A stretch of DNA of 64,000 bases from Lineus longissimus (GCF_910592395.1 NC_088326.1:13335001-13399000); one strand, 5' to 3'; counted from the first letter of the stretch, positions 1 to 21,054 are shown. Program-made: numbers and translations. The notes: a model not told the origin generated them from the sequence alone.

Positions 1-3000
1 CTCAATTCAGATGGTGCCACATCAAATTAAACAAACATTATCATACTTTCACTGTAGTATTTGTACTTTTCGGTTGAGTCTTCTTACTCTGGTTTCCATG
101 CAGGTGCAAAGCCTCGGTTTTATTGCCGACACAAGAACACGCCGAGTTCTGTCCCGCGCTGTTAAATTTTTCGAAAACTTGGATAAAATTTCAGTAAAGA
201 TGCGACCTAATCCGTGTCTCACGGTTTCACTGATAAGCTACGCTAACTGACCGGTTAATGTACAAGGTACACGGCTTATGTTGTCAATTGCACTAGTTAA
301 GATATTTGTTGAGAGAGATTTAGATGGAATTAAACGGAATACCTTAAAGTTTTACAACGAATATTGCGCACTGCTGCTTCCAGCGTCAGAAGGCTACATT
401 CGCCTTACTGGTAAAATCTTCCCGTCTTTCATTGGACGTACACCAACTGATTGGGAAAATCCAAAGTTCATCGCCAATATGACGAAGTCTTGCACATAAC
501 TCGCCAAACTTTTCAAACCCCGGTAATTATTTCTCAAGATGTCATAGTGTTTTTGATAGCAAAGCTCATTTTCTAAGTAACCTTCAGCTGCTATTATAGT
601 CAATGAAAAATAGTAAAATTATTCAATATTTTTCGTTTATTTACAACCTAAGTTATGATATGCCTTTATAATACTAAAATAATTCATATAGGCCTGCAAC
701 AACAATCAATTAGAATGTTTAAAATTGTATATTTTTATCACATCCAACTATATATCAAAGATCTGATGATACTACTGAACAATGTCCAAGGTCTCCACCT
801 ACTATTATAGTACTATCAAAAACACAATCACTAAATAACGTATATATGTTTATAGGGCCAAGACATCATAAAATATAATATCGAATATCTGTGAGAAAGA
901 TGCCTGACTTGGCGCAGACTTCTTCCGCGGATGAAGAGCATGTTGTTGGATCGAGATTTTATCAGACTAGTTCATCTGTTTTAGGAAAGGAAACGCTGGC
1001 GAGGTATTCATGTGACCAGTAGAAATTGAAAGAAGTTCTGAATTTCATCTTGGCCTCTCGTGTGCCGCATCCGAGAGAAAGTATATCATAGGCCATCTGA
1101 AGCCAAGTTGTATGTTAAAAGTTATTCATTTATTTACAGGAATCCGGAAAATCCTTACGGGAAATAGAAAATATCATAGAACACATGCACCTCGACCATC
1201 TAATTTCAAATTGTTGTGTCCGTTAATTTTCTAATCATGATACTTTGATGACCAAATATTTGGACCTTATTTTTCAGGTAGCATTCTTGGTGGAATAAAG
1301 TCACGAAGACTTGACGAATGTTCTATATCTAAGAAAGACTTAGGAGAGGAACGAAACAGTTTCGTTAGTTTCAACTTGGATGAGAAGAAATCAAAAAGTC
1401 TTGTCGGCCTACTTTTTCCACACATTGTACATTTCACTCAAGGCTTTCTCCCTGTGTCGGTGTTGTTAAGAAACACGAAGGTATTGTGGGTTATCTCCGA
1501 GAAACAAGACTATCGGTAGAAAAACAGGGTTCCTTCGCTAAGGACAAGATAAGACGAGATAGAGGAGGCGTTTGGAGGTCTGTGCTCAGGATTTGAAGAG
1601 CTTCAGCTTCTAGTGGTAAGTACTGTGATATACTTATAGTGTGCATGCTTTCTGGGAATATTATGAAAGTCAAGGATGCACACTTCTTATTAGAGAAAAG
1701 CTTAGAGCCAGTCAGGGCCACAAAAAGTGTCCAGGACACACCCATTCGAAACCGTTGGAAATCGCTGTACAGTTCTATAGAAAGTTGGCATGTTTGACCA
1801 ATTCAACAGCGCTACAACTTCATCACATTCTCATGCCTGAAATTATCTTTAAAATCAGTGTTTTTCAAGACTTAAGCTGTTTTTACCGCTGTTTGAATCT
1901 GTTAGTTCGTTCGAAATATATTCACATTTTGAAAACTCGTGCGCCAGAAGCATCGCCAAAACCTACCAAACTTAAGATTTATGAGCGATTGCGAGCAAGA
2001 AAAATGCCATTGTCTCCTTTTCTCGAAAGACTTAGTCACTGTAGATAGATACATTAAGAATTTTAGGAAAATGCCATCATTGGCTTTTGGCGAGTTTATG
2101 TGGTAGTATTCTTCTGCTTTAGAAGTTGGTAAAAAGTGATATATTTTATTCAAAGATTTTTAAATTACAATGACTCATAGTCAGGATACTTTGGTCCGGT
2201 ATTGAAGAGAAATGCCGCTTCATTAGTTGACCTAATTTATATTTATGCTCTCCATTGATGACTGTTATTTAACATGAACCCGGAATGAGTATGACCAGAA
2301 ATAATTTGATTTATGCCATTAAGAGTTGACCAAAGGCATCACCATTTTGGCTAGAACTTGAAATAACGCTTTCAAAACAAGTAAATGCCAATTTCAAGGG
2401 TGGAAGTCTGTTCTTTGTTTTCCAGAGAACAGCCTCCCAGGTTTTAAATGGGCTTTCACTTCATTTTGAAGAAGTTCTAATGGCTTTAGGGTTTCAAGTT
2501 CGAGCAAAAATGGCGGTGTCTTTGGTCAACTCTGATGGACTAGGAAAACAATCCAGGTTAAAAATCCTGCTTCCTTATGGGGCACTCCCAAGCTCCTTTC
2601 GTCATCCACGGAATCTTGCGGGCAGCTGCCGCGAGGTGCCGAATGACTGTACTGTTCCAAGATTAACCTTGACAGTGTTTCGATGCCGGTTTGCTGCAAA
2701 GTAACACTGCCAAGGGTCAGTTTACGTTAGAAAAATCATGACTTTGAAAGAAACTAAATTGTTATTCGTCCTTTAGCAAAACATCTGACTGCCACAAACA
2801 TGACTTTGTCGGTATGAACACTACTGATGTCTGTGTACGTGAAGCTTGGTTTGAACTGAGCTGACCTCGTGTTTCGGGTGAAGTGTTTCTTTTCGATGTT
2901 GTGTTCTATCGCTGGGTCATTCAGTACATGGAATCAAAAGTTTCAGCAGACGACAAAGGCCAATCAACCCAACCTTTTAATCTTCTCATTGAATTAAAGA

Positions 3001-6000
3001 CACAGGCCTAAGAGCATTTTTATGCCCAATCGCTGCAGCACAAACCCCAATCAGCCAACAAGTATGCACTTTTTCTCACGATTCATTCGCATAATATGGA
3101 AACATAATCTTCTATTTTCAATTTAGGGACCCAAATATGCCATATCTGACAATTGTCTTTTACCTAATATCAACTGATTTTTGTTTATACGTTCACTTCA
3201 CATTGCCGTTACGCTGACATTGCACACTGCACTACAGCCTCCCGTAAAGCTGCAGTCACGACTGTGGAATGAACCTTAGTACACCCCGCCGGTCATTCCA
3301 GCATCATCAAGAACCCGAAACGTAAAAATGACCTCTTTCTAGTAAACACCGCATGATGCCTATAAATATTTCCATTACTTATAAACAATAACTCCGACTT
3401 TTAATTTCCTCAGGCGAATACCGCTGGTTGTATCTATATACACGCATGGGGGGACTGCACTTTATATTTACTGTCAGTTGGAAGAGGAAAGGGGCAGTTT
3501 TAGCTGTTTCCACGTGAAAACTCCCCAGGGGTAAACTCAAAATGAAAGAACTGTACATACAGACGATATTTTAGAAAACCTCGTCCTCATAATGACATGT
3601 GATCAATTTAAGATCACTTCATGCATGTATCCAGTTTCCCTGGTACCCGATTTACATACAATATCATTTCTCTGACGTCATCATGTTACGCCTCCTGGTG
3701 CCATGACCTCGAAACATTGGTGTAGGTTGATACATGTATTATACTATGCGTTATATACCCCAGAAATATGTTGGTAAACGTATGTGTTCCTGTACATTCT
3801 TCAAATAATGCCGTACACGTTTCCCCACCTGGTTAATCCATCATTTTGGAAGGAAACATGGCTGCTTCGTGTTCCAAGATGGCCGACACCTGCTCTCGTA
3901 CATGGGTGAAGACTTACACCTCGTTTATTGGGTTCTTGGCATTGCTTGTGTGGTTCAGGTTCTTTTATTTCCTAAGAGCGTAAAACATGTATGCCAGAAT
4001 GCATGATTCAAACACAGATGAAAATGAAACTCATCTTCTTCCAGTACATAACATAAAGTATAGAAATCCATACATGATATTGTTCATACACTTATAGTTC
4101 CTGAAGCCAGGTTTCTCGCCAAAGGATTTCGATAAGGGTGGTAGACATATCACGTCGCTAAGGCAACCACTGATAATGCTAAGCAGACCGATGATAATAA
4201 TAAGTAGCTTTTCACTGCATATTTTCACAGCCAAAAGAACGATTTTAAGGGCCAATGTATGATGAGCGGGTCAGAGTCTAAGACTATTCAGCCAGTTGAA
4301 GGAGGCCTGCACAAAGGACTTATTATTACGTGTATTTGGTCTATGTGGAACGGCTGAATAGTATCTTACGTATGGAGCAATACATGGAACCCCACTTGTC
4401 ACAGCCCATTTGTCCATTCATTCACAGCGCCTGTCTTCGATCACAAACATAGTGCTTTCACGTGACGTCATCACCTACCACGTTCGAGGTACAGACAAAA
4501 GAATGAGCAAATGGCCATGACTTATTCAGTCGAGTCAGGCATGACAAATCATTGTTCTCGCCTCCAACATGGCGGGCCATGAAAACACACTCTTTTGAAG
4601 TTCAGATTGTGTTTTTCAGTCCATTGTTTCTTTCAAGGATTAGAATATTGTAATAGGTGGCGTTCCATCATAAACACATAAAGTCGAGTTCACAGTATGC
4701 ATCATATCGAGGTATTGCAAAGACTTATTCATGAATTGAATAGGTTTTCTTGATTTTCTCAAAACGACTAAAGTTATAGATATATTTAGTAGGTCTACTT
4801 AGTGCTTCACTCTTCCTCATCTCTGGCCGCAAAGGAATAGTTTCCCTCTCGTTCTCGGCTTGTCTTTCCCACTTTGCCTAAGGGTGAGGCTGCTCCTTGA
4901 TACTGAAGATACGCTAAGAAAATAAACAGGAACACATCTTTTTGAGATAATGAGACGTTTTCAACCGTGTTTGTGGTTTTTGAAAATTTGTTGTAAAAAC
5001 TTGGTCGGCGTTCAATGGTTTCAAAATACATGGCCACCCGGATTTGTTGATGCGTTCTCATCCAGTGTTGTTTTCGGGGCGAAGGAAAATATCCAAAGGC
5101 TTTGTCGATGTTCTTTTTAACAACATGTTTGACTTTCTTGTCTTTGACTCGTCAGGGTTTCTACTGAGGCAAAGACCTTCACATCTCAGTTCCAACAGTC
5201 AAATACTCAAAACAACAGTCTCATACTCTCTGTCTCGAAGTGTGATGTGAAGTGAGATAATTAGGACAACTTAAGTTTGCATATATGTCTTAAATGTTTA
5301 CTACAAACTCTGCATAACCATCAAGAATATAGTTCACAGACACATGTCGGCATCGTGCTGAGACATTACGTTACCCCTCACTTTGTTTGATATAAAAAGG
5401 CAATTTCATTGGTTCCATCATGTCTATCAACTGAAATCCAAACCCTTCATTGACCAGTTATAGTATAAACATGAAAATACTCCAGACTAGTGAATATCAA
5501 AGTTTTTAGAATATCATAATTTAACCCCGCTTGAAGAACACAGTGGTGGGGCGAATGCCTATCCTTCGGTATTACAGCCTCTCGCCTCCCTGTTGTTCCT
5601 GCACTACTTTTTCAATGGAAGGCAAAGTCCCATCTCAAATATCAAAGTGAATCAATTTCAGCGCCGAGTGAAATCGCTTTATAGGTTCCAATAAACCGCA
5701 TTCCACATTTGCGCCTCTGAACCGCAAAGGTTAACTACAGACCATTTTGACGCCAGCCGTAAGCTAAACGGAGTGACTGGCTGGAAAGTTATACCGCCAG
5801 CTTTACAAACGGACTGGATATTCGTATCAAATCGTGCACAAAATACCCCTCCGGGCGTTTATTTTTGTCAAATTTTCACACAACTTGATAGGAAGATTCA
5901 AGTTTTAATTAGTTGTACTTTACCTTCTCCCGACGCCTGTGGCGTGGTTAGGGAGATACGCGAATTGATCTGACAAAACAGCAATTCAAGAAATTCCCCC

Positions 6001-9000
6001 TGAGTTGGTGTAAAATGCGGAAGATCAAAGCGACGGCGCCAAGCCGCCATTACCTTCTGCGTAAATTCTGAATATTTTCTGGGCTGGAGAGCAGTCTTTC
6101 TCGGGTGACCAGGTTTGCAACGTGGGTCGCGTTGACTTGTGATCCATGCGAAAGCTTTGCCATTCCGTCTGGGGAGGCGGTTTCAAGGCGGCTGCGTCTC
6201 ATACCAAGCCTCGCAGCAAATGTTAGACAGCCGAATGGTTCGCCGTGTCCGGATAAAAGATTGCAGCCCTATGAACCTCCATCTTGTTTTGTGTCGGTTC
6301 CTGGACCAAAATAAACAGGGTCTCTCGCGGCAAGGGATAGCTTGAGATTCTGGTTGAAGATTTTGTCTAAGGTCATTAATCTTAGCCACACACCTCCACC
6401 ACCGAACAATGACTAGCACTTGTTCACCAGGGGGACAACATATCCTTTCACAGCGATATATCGGGATTCTCGCGGACCACCGGGATAAACTTTTTTCTCA
6501 ATTTGAAAATCCAACACCTATTACTTGACTTTCTGTCGGTTGCCATGAACGATCACCGTGTAATGACGGACGGCTTGATTTCGGGTTATCTAAACTTGGA
6601 CATTATCAGGATAAGATCTCGCGGAATCTGGCAGAAACACGTGTTTTGGATGTTCCGGTGTTTTTCTCTCTACTGTTCGGGTGTTTGTTTATCGCCCCAA
6701 GTCTTTAGTAAAACGAGGGGGAGATACGCCAGAATTTATGACCACGTGAAGAGCTAAATAATATGTTTATCTAACGCACGTGATCCACTCAAGTTCCACC
6801 AACTTGCAACGGTATGTGACGTCAGCATGATTTGTTTTGCGGCAAAAAAAGAGATTCACGAATATTGAACTAATTTGCCACGGCATAGATGTCATCATGG
6901 CGATTTTCCCATGTCAGTTTGTTTTAGAATGAGATACCCAACTTAGTCAAAATTGCAATGAATCGTGACGGGCCCAACGACTAACATGATTAGTATTTCA
7001 ACGATAATTTCACGGCATGTGACACCTCAGTCTCACTTTGCGTCGTATGGTAGCGCGGTGGTTTTTCACTATCACAGCAGCGAAAATCTCGCGAGGAGAT
7101 TGCTGCGGCCGATTCGTGGTGTTATCATAGCATGAAAGTGCGAAGGACACGTGCAGACGACTAAGTCCTGATAACCTGGACAACAATACAATTAATTCGA
7201 AGAGGTTTTGACATGTTTTATCTCTTGCATGGCTCAAACTACCGTTGGCATGGCTCAATTGTGTCTTAACGTGAATTTAACACGGGACATTTCATAGCGG
7301 GATGACATGTCACATGTTATTGAGATGGAGCCAGCTTCGCATCGGGGCGCAACTTCAACCAGTTGGTAACTCGACCAATCGGCGACTCACACCAATCGTA
7401 GGGCGGTCGATACTTTGGGAGAGTTCCCTGTCAATTTGGCTCTTGAAAATAGATGACAACATCATCACTGAAGATTTGATGTTTATAGCCAAGCCAACGA
7501 GAAAATTCTAATAAAAGTCGGTTTTCCGGGATGTCCAACATCATATTTCGTTCGTCTTGCCTCACTCCCCGAGCACTTGTACGCTCAACTTAGTTAGTCC
7601 ATGATACGGTTCAATTAGAGGGGTAGGTATAAAATCAGAACCAGCTGTACGATATTGGAAACAAGGAAATAATGTTGACGGGAAATGGCGGACGGAAAAT
7701 TAACTCCGGCGCGGCGAGGGTGCTGTTAGTTTAATTTGGTTTGGTAAGAAATGTGGACGTGGAAAGCGAAACGAAGCTTGGTTGAAAGCCGTTTGGTTTC
7801 AGGCAACATTCACATATCGTTGCATTTTGAAATAGTTTCAACTGAAAATCCTCAGATTTGCGCTGAGAAATGAGAAACTGCAGGTAAGATGAACCAAACC
7901 TGATGACCAAACAATTCTAGGTCAATACTTCGTTCCGGCTTCTTAGTTTGGGTTCCATTAGAAATCCCTAACTTCGTTGCAGCCACCTTTCATCCACAAC
8001 ACCTGGTGTAACACGTGTTCTTAAGTAAACTGTTTCCTTAACGACGACAAGTGCAAGAACCGACCATTGGTTACAACAAGTCATAGCGAAAATATTAGTT
8101 TTCGATTTTAACCCTTCTACCTTGAACGATGATAATGGTTGATATTCAACCCTATTTTAAGAAAGCCTAGACGAAAGGGCTTGAAAACTCCAAATTTAAA
8201 TGCATTTTATGATAAGTTACACTTTTTTTTACACAACTTGCGGCCACGTCTGAGCGCCGTGTGATGATTTCTCTAACAACATTGGATTAGTCTATCAAAA
8301 ATCATTATCACAGCTGGAGAGTAAACATATACCTTTTGGATTACTTCAGCAGTGGAGAGGGCCAATTTGGCTCCCAGATGGTGAGGGTTGGAGGGGGTAA
8401 ACCACATTGCCCTGACCATCAGGGACTCGGCACTAACCCGTGTTTTTGTTTCATCCTGGCCCGTGTAGACCAAGGGCCATCAAGAGGCTGAAGCATCGGG
8501 CTATTTGACTCATGTTCCTTCAGATCGATGAACAAAGGCAGCACTTCAAATGGGTATAAGCTTGATTGAGACATGATTAGGCCTATCAGAAAGGCTAAGC
8601 CCCAGTTCGTGTTAATGTGTCGGTTTTAGGTGAAAATGGAAGGCAAAGGAACATAAGAAGCACTTCGTGCCTCTCAGAAGAGTGCCCCAGCTTATTAAGA
8701 TACTACCATGACCATCATCTAAACGACATAAGCCCTTACCCGTGCTCACTTGTTGTTTTACCATTTTACATCAGTCTCATTCTGCCAATTTGGAGCTAGA
8801 TGAAATCATTTCCTAATCCAGGTTTTTTTCTACAAGTTTTCAGCTGTTAGAAAGTTCCCGAGAATCTCGCTTCAAAATGGCTTCGAAAAATGGCGTCACG
8901 AAGCCCGGAAGTTACTCTAGGCCTACTGTCATATTAATAGGGCTTGTCAAAACAATTATTTCCTGAAAACCAGTGCACGGCTCTTTTCGCCAGGGAAAAC

Positions 9001-9600
9001 CCCGGAAAGTATTTTATGATGCTAATTTGACCAACTGGGAGAGCTAATTTATTCCCATATTTACTTTGCTGCGCATCTTGACCAGACTTGTCGAGAAATT
9101 AGACCATCCCGGCGGTGTATAAAAGTAGAACCGACATCCGCAGCCGGAACGTCGTGTTGAGAACTCCCCGCTGGTGTGATTCCGTTTGTATTGTCGATTT
9201 GTTGATGCAACTGTCGCATCCAGTAATTAGTCAAATAATGCCGTGTCGTCCCCCGCTTTTATGAGAATTAGATTTCCGTGTTTGAGCATGCGCAAACCGA
9301 AACACAAATGAAATATGAGACAAGAGATCAAGGAAGTATATTATGTTCCTACACATCGTTCTATCAGTATTGTGATAAAAGAATTTAAAGTTCGATCTTT
9401 AAGGAATAGAAACCCCCAGAATGTGAATGTAATTGATCGGTGACAATTGTCTTCAAAATTCATGTAAAGAGAAGTTTTTTTAATTCTTACTTGGTTTCTG
9501 CCCTAATTTCTTGTTGATATTCAAAAACGAGTTCAATGTTGTAACAACTCAATAACAAATTTGGTTGCGTGCAGTTTCTGACTGGAGAAATCATAGCAGC
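1..9600. other. non-coding stretch, no gene recognised
   Basis: Open frames here are short (under about 90 codons), overlap on both strands and show no recognisable domain, paired splice sites or coding bias. I see no transposon protein, rRNA or tRNA. The most likely reading is intergenic and upstream regulatory DNA of the GATA gene at 14.7 kb. An unrecognised non-coding transcript cannot be excluded. Confidence 0.5.
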
Positions 9601-9649
9601 TAAATAAACAACACAGCATCGCCGGAACCTAAATTACGCAACACCTGTC

Positions 9650-9881
9650 GCTTGCAGTAGCCAATCAGCATCCGGCTCCTGGATCCAGGAAGTCACGTGA
9701 TACAAGTTTGGTAAAGACGAAGGTCGTTGTTATCTTGCTCATAATCATACCTGATGGTCATTGTGATACGGAGAGAGGTCGCCAATTTTTATCAAGAAGA
9801 TTTTCTCACTTACACACTTCTTTACAGCGAGAGTAAAAGTTTAGGCGCTGGCAAAATATTTCGCCAATTCTATCAGCATTG
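9650..9881 (+). promoter_or_regulatory. candidate distal promoter and 5' non-coding exon of the first GATA gene
   Basis: A CCAAT box (about 9660) and a CACGTG-type E-box (about 9694) precede a stretch ending in a strong splice donor (GTAAGT at 9882). A second possible non-coding exon ends at a GTGAGT donor at 11507, with two TGATAA motifs about 200 bp upstream. Either could splice to the acceptor at 14561. This rests only on motifs; no transcript evidence is available. Confidence 0.2.
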
Positions 9882-12800
9882 GTAAGTTGATTTGTGTTCT
9901 ACCACCGATTTCAAGTGATAAAGATTCTGCTCGTCCGTTAGGCTGGTGACTCTAAGTTCCGTTCAGTTGTTGTTCGATTTCTTTCAGAAGTCATTTAATG
10001 GGGTCCTTCAATTCATTGCATTTCCTGCTCATAGAAGGGGCCATCACCTCATAGTACCCGTTTACTCTCACAATGAGTTTCCCCTGTTGCTGTAAGCTTT
10101 CTCTGTAACTTTTTTTAGAGTTTTTTTCAAATTGTTCTCGGGCGCCGCATGACTGGTACATGTCAGATCAGACGCCAGTCCAAGAGATAAAATTCATCTA
10201 CTGATTAGCGATTAAACATATTAAAGAATATTCTGGGATTTAGTTGTCACTGGTGAGGCTGGCGGTATTCATCTGGAACTTCATAGGCCTATACGCCCGA
10301 TCCGCCGCGAGAGGTTTGTTCTCTGCGTCCCGCGTCCGGTGTAACGTTTTTGGTTGTTTTGTTCAAGGCTCACTGGCCCTGAATTGCCAATATGTCGTCT
10401 TCCATAAAAATACTATTATGAATGAGAAACGCACCTTGACGTCTACTCATTCGGTTGCTAATACATCTGACATCCTTTTTGGACGATATTTTAATTGAAG
10501 TTGCTAATCTCCCCTCGGCAACCTCCCTGTAACCGGTACCAGGTGTTGTTTGCCCACCTCACCGCGCGTAACCCCAGGCGGCCCACTGATGAAACAAAAA
10601 CAAACTTATAAACTTCCTATCACTCACTAATCAACGCATCAACGGCCTAATTAACTTTTAATATATCAATACATATAGACACAGGAGTTATAGAGCGTTA
10701 CACTTCAAACAGTTTCTAATCTTTTGGTCGAGATGATGGGAGAACGCGCGTGGCGAAGATTGCTTTTTGATTTGGCGTTAACTGGGTCATAACTATCAAT
10801 ATGAAATTATCTTTTGAATGTATTTTGACCATTTTTGAGGACATTTTTCTATCTTCTTGTTCACTCAATTATTTGCCCAAGTTTACAAACTCGATGGCGG
10901 GGATTACTCCAACCAATTTTTAAAATTTTCATTTCGCCATAATACAAAGACCATGTAACGGTGTGTTTTTTTCAATTTTTATTTCAGAGGCCATTCAGGA
11001 CTATAAATGAAATATACTGATTAAATATGCAATTTTTCACTTTGATTGATTTCTTTTATTGGTTTCTAACGGCGGAATAGAAATCAAAAGCATTTCCTTT
11101 TAGTGTGACTTCGAAAAACTGTTCAGAATCTTGGTCGTTATTTTAGTTGCCGGAATTGAAATTTCCCCTTCAAAATCTTCTTTCTTTCCGACTTCCGTGG
11201 AAGCACGGACCTTATTACTAAAAAAGGCGGAAGGTCACGTGACCCCGATGTCAAAGATGCGCACACGTGCTTCTGAATCATATCAGATCATCAAATAACA
11301 TTATCTGATAAAATGTGATAAAAAAGATGACCTCTTTCATACATACACGCGGTTCCTCTCCTGTGATCTCTGCACACTCTCAGAACCAGAGCGAGAACTA
11401 CTAGGACATGTAATCTCATTTTCACACTGACAAGATTTCAACGGACCATTTAAGACATTGCTTTCTTCATTTGACAATCAAACGCTTCTGACAGGTCAAT
11501 CTTGGGGTGAGTTTCCTTTTGAACTTCTTTCTGCGTCGATTATATTCCGGTGATGATGGTATGTACACTAATTTGGTGTAAGCTTACCCCCTCAACACTT
11601 TTTTTTAATCACTGTAGGCTACATACTACTGAAGTAGGCCTAAACTAGCAAATCAAAGTCAGTGTTTCGAAATTGAGACCAACTCAGTTTAGATGCTTGC
11701 GAACGATTTTCTGAACGAGTTCTGTGATAAATTAGGAATGAAAATGCCTCTCCTGGCAGTGGCGACCAATTTGGCGGGAAAGGTTTTTCAAATCCTTTGA
11801 GCTACTCGAGGCCCCGTGTTCATGCACGCTAGACCATTGTTTATTTTATTGACCTTCATTAATTTCACTAAGCTTATTTCAAAGCAAATTTTCGGTAGCC
11901 ACTTGTTATCAAAGGTTCGTGGGGATAAGACACTAATCCGATAATCCCCAAGCGGAATAAGCGGATTAACGTGTAATAGATAATGATTTTACGAGTCAAC
12001 GGACGAAGTGGGATCATACTCTCTGAAGTTACAAAGCTCCATACATGGAGGTCGATAAAAGTTATGGAAAAAGATGTACCTTTGCAGTGTTTGGAGTTTG
12101 GCTTCAAGAATCAGACGAACATCCGGGCATCTTTTAGCTTCTGCGGCGCTTTTTCTTATCTAAGCCAATCAGATGGCACAAAAGCAGATTTCCCTTTCGT
12201 TCAACCAATCAGATTGCGAAAATTGACATACATGCATTTGACTCGCTGTTTCAAGATATGATAGCTGACTGATTTGCCTTTTATTCTTGGTTGAGAATGT
12301 GTAGGCCCACCTTGTAGACTGTTTCAGAATTGAAGAAATAGTTTAGCCATGAAAGCCATAAAAACCCATAATTTTTAACATATATGAGCCTTTGACAAAA
12401 GAAGAGGGGACGAGAGAAGCTTGCCAACAGCCATTGGCAGAGCCAGCACTGTTCAAACCTTTTCCATGTTTCGATATTTCAAAGAAAACCGAAATCAAAA
12501 GTAACAATATTCCAGTGCTACTTTTATCATTAATTAAATATTATCATTACTTTGCTATCACTATCATCTCTCGTTCGTGTGCCTTTATCAGCTACCACAC
12601 TGATTAACAGTATTTTCGTATTATTCTAACCAGCTATGATAATTTGAAAATCTTGCTGAGCGAACAACTCACGCTGCCCGTATCGAGTCATTGACTCACC
12701 TCTGGTCACCTTAAGATTAATGAAAATACTGTGATTAGTCTTCATTGTTTATCAGTCTAATTAGAGAGAGACTCCCCATCATGAGCGAGTTTGTAATGGC

Positions 12801-13481
12801 TCGAAAAAAAACCATTCCAATTCTCTTCAATGATGCTGTCAGATCCCGGCGAGGGTCTGTATTTGTGTCGAGGTTATTCGCTAAAATCACCACTTTTGTT
12901 GTTAAGATAGAACACTGATCAGACCCATTTTCTTCGCAAGTCCTGAGACATTTTTTTAGTTTCGTTCTGTACCTATTTGCGAATTGGGTTATCTTCGCCT
13001 ACCTGCCTACTCTGACGTTTCCTGTGGACATGAAATGGCGAAGAGCCAAAGGTTCGACCAATTCGTGTCGCGACAAAGGAAAAAATACTCATGTGTGAAA
13101 TTCCACGGGGTCAAAAACTCATGAGATTGTTGACCATTTCAAATCTTAGATAATCATTAAACTACTAGACAAAGTCATGCAAAGTAATTTGGATGTTTAT
13201 CTGGAGATAATTTTTTCACGATTTAAGGGGCGAAACTTCGATACTTGGAAATCAATTTGTAAGAAATGTGGCTTTTCGTTTGTTTACTTTAAATAGGCGT
13301 TCATTCTCGAATGTAAGTCTTACCAAAGAATGATATCCAAAACCCCAAACCTCTCAAATGGTTATTCCAACCACTGCGTTCGAAATGCGCTGATATTCAC
13401 GCGATCTTTATCGGGACAATGTCTCGGTGTATCCAGTGCCAGTTCCACCTCCCTTGCGACCCGAACGCATCATGACTCCCG

Positions 13482-13541
13482 AAACCCGATCTCGGGAATG
13501 TTCGGAATTCAAAACCTGATCTCGGGAATTTTCGGAATCTG
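13482..13541. repeat. two-copy 30-bp tandem repeat
   Basis: Two adjacent 30-bp units share the core GATCTCGGGAAT followed by TTCGGAAT. The unit length keeps one frame open, so it creates a spurious short protein-like repeat. It lies just upstream of the GATA motif cluster. Confidence 0.6.
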
Positions 13542-13549
13542 AGATGTGG

Positions 13550-14266
13550 TTATCTCGTATCTTATCTAACCACGGCGGAGCTCCCCAAGTATGCTGGAGC
13601 TCCCAGAGTAACTCGAATAGAATTTGATACAAAAATTATTCATCTGCGATTCATATTTTGGAATGATAACTGAGAATTTCTCCAATTTGCCAAACAGGAC
13701 GGTAGAGGATATTTCACATACCCTCGGATGGGAAATGCCACGCGACTTCGCATGGCGTATCATATAAGATAGCCTTGTCTCTGCCAGATAAGATACCGTG
13801 ATTGGTGTGACAGGAGAAATGGTGTTCGTACAGTTTCAACCTCGTCCGTGAGAGTGATATCTTCCCATTGCCAATGTCAATTATGCTTCAAAATCCATTT
13901 TGTGAGCCGTACAAAAATGATACACTGAAAATATATCTCGTGAATTTCCCATTTAGTACCAGGAAACGGCACTAGATCAAATCCTCGTTCTGAATCCAAC
14001 CGAGTGCCCCGAGTCACTCCCGTTCACGTGACCCGAAAGCAACCAATCTCGTCCCATGACACACCCACGCTGATAACCAGGAACGAGGTTGTGATCTTAA
14101 TTATCGTCTGCTTCTAATCAGCTTGTTCATTGCTGATAAAAAGCTGCAGCGAAGATTGTGGTTCATAATTTTGATAGCCACCGCTCTGAGTGGATGTCCA
14201 TTTCTCTGCATCAGCCGCCGACCAATCTTTCATTTTCACCAATCTTTAGCGACATATTGCTGATAA
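13550..14266 (+). promoter_or_regulatory. cluster of GATA-factor binding motifs upstream of the first GATA gene
   Basis: WGATAR motifs on either strand are visible at about 13550 (TTATCT), 13562 (TTATCT), 13767 (AGATAG), 13786 (AGATAA), 14071 (TGATAA), 14134 (TGATAA), 14172 (TGATAG) and 14261 (TGATAA). Eight in about 720 bp compares with one to two expected by chance. GATA4/5/6 genes commonly regulate themselves or each other, so this may be an autoregulatory module. That role is inferred. Confidence 0.45.
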
Positions 14267-14561
14267 GGAATTTCGCGATTCGGTGAGGATTTTGCAATTG
14301 ATTCTAGTTTTGCATATTCGTTCCCTGTTTTGCCTAAAATATCCCCTGTTTAATATGTCTAATCTAATCGTTCATCTTCACAGATTTGATGCCGTGTTGC
14401 AAGTTTGGCCCTCATTTTTCACTTTAGGCTAGAAGATAGTCTGAGTCTGAGGATTCAGGTTACGTCAAAAGATTTTGAAAACATTTGAATTTATGACACT
14501 ACCTTTTCTCAAATTCATTCATCCAATTTCTTACAAATGGTTTGCTTTTTTTTACTTTCAG

Positions 14562-14724
14562 TCAATACATCCCGAACATTCTGAGAAGATTTTTGAACGT
14601 TGCTTCCAAATCTCGGACACCAATTCTCGGACAACGCTGCTCAATAGTCGGACGACCGTGCTTTATTCTCGGACATACTTTATCTCTCCGTCTGCCATTC
14701 CACGGTAGCCGGTTTTCATTTTAC
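14562..14724 (+). other. 5' untranslated part of the first coding exon of the upstream GATA gene
   Basis: A long pyrimidine tract ending TTTCAG at 14561 marks a 3' splice site, so the exon starts at 14562 and at least one non-coding exon lies upstream. The segment is open in the same frame as the protein, but its residues are Leu/Arg/Phe-rich and unlike GATA proteins. I therefore start translation at the ATG at 14725. A TCGGAC motif occurs four times, at 14613, 14627, 14648 and 14669. Confidence 0.5.

Positions 14725-21054
<6,330 letters not shown>

Noticed and set aside
8273-8473. Minus-strand frame and a possible dispersed repeat
   Set aside because: No homology, terminal structure or second copy in the window to support it.
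14542-14724. In-frame N-terminal extension of the upstream GATA protein from an ATG at 14542
   Set aside because: That ATG lies before the splice acceptor at 14561, and the extension is Leu/Arg/Phe-rich and unlike any GATA N-terminus.
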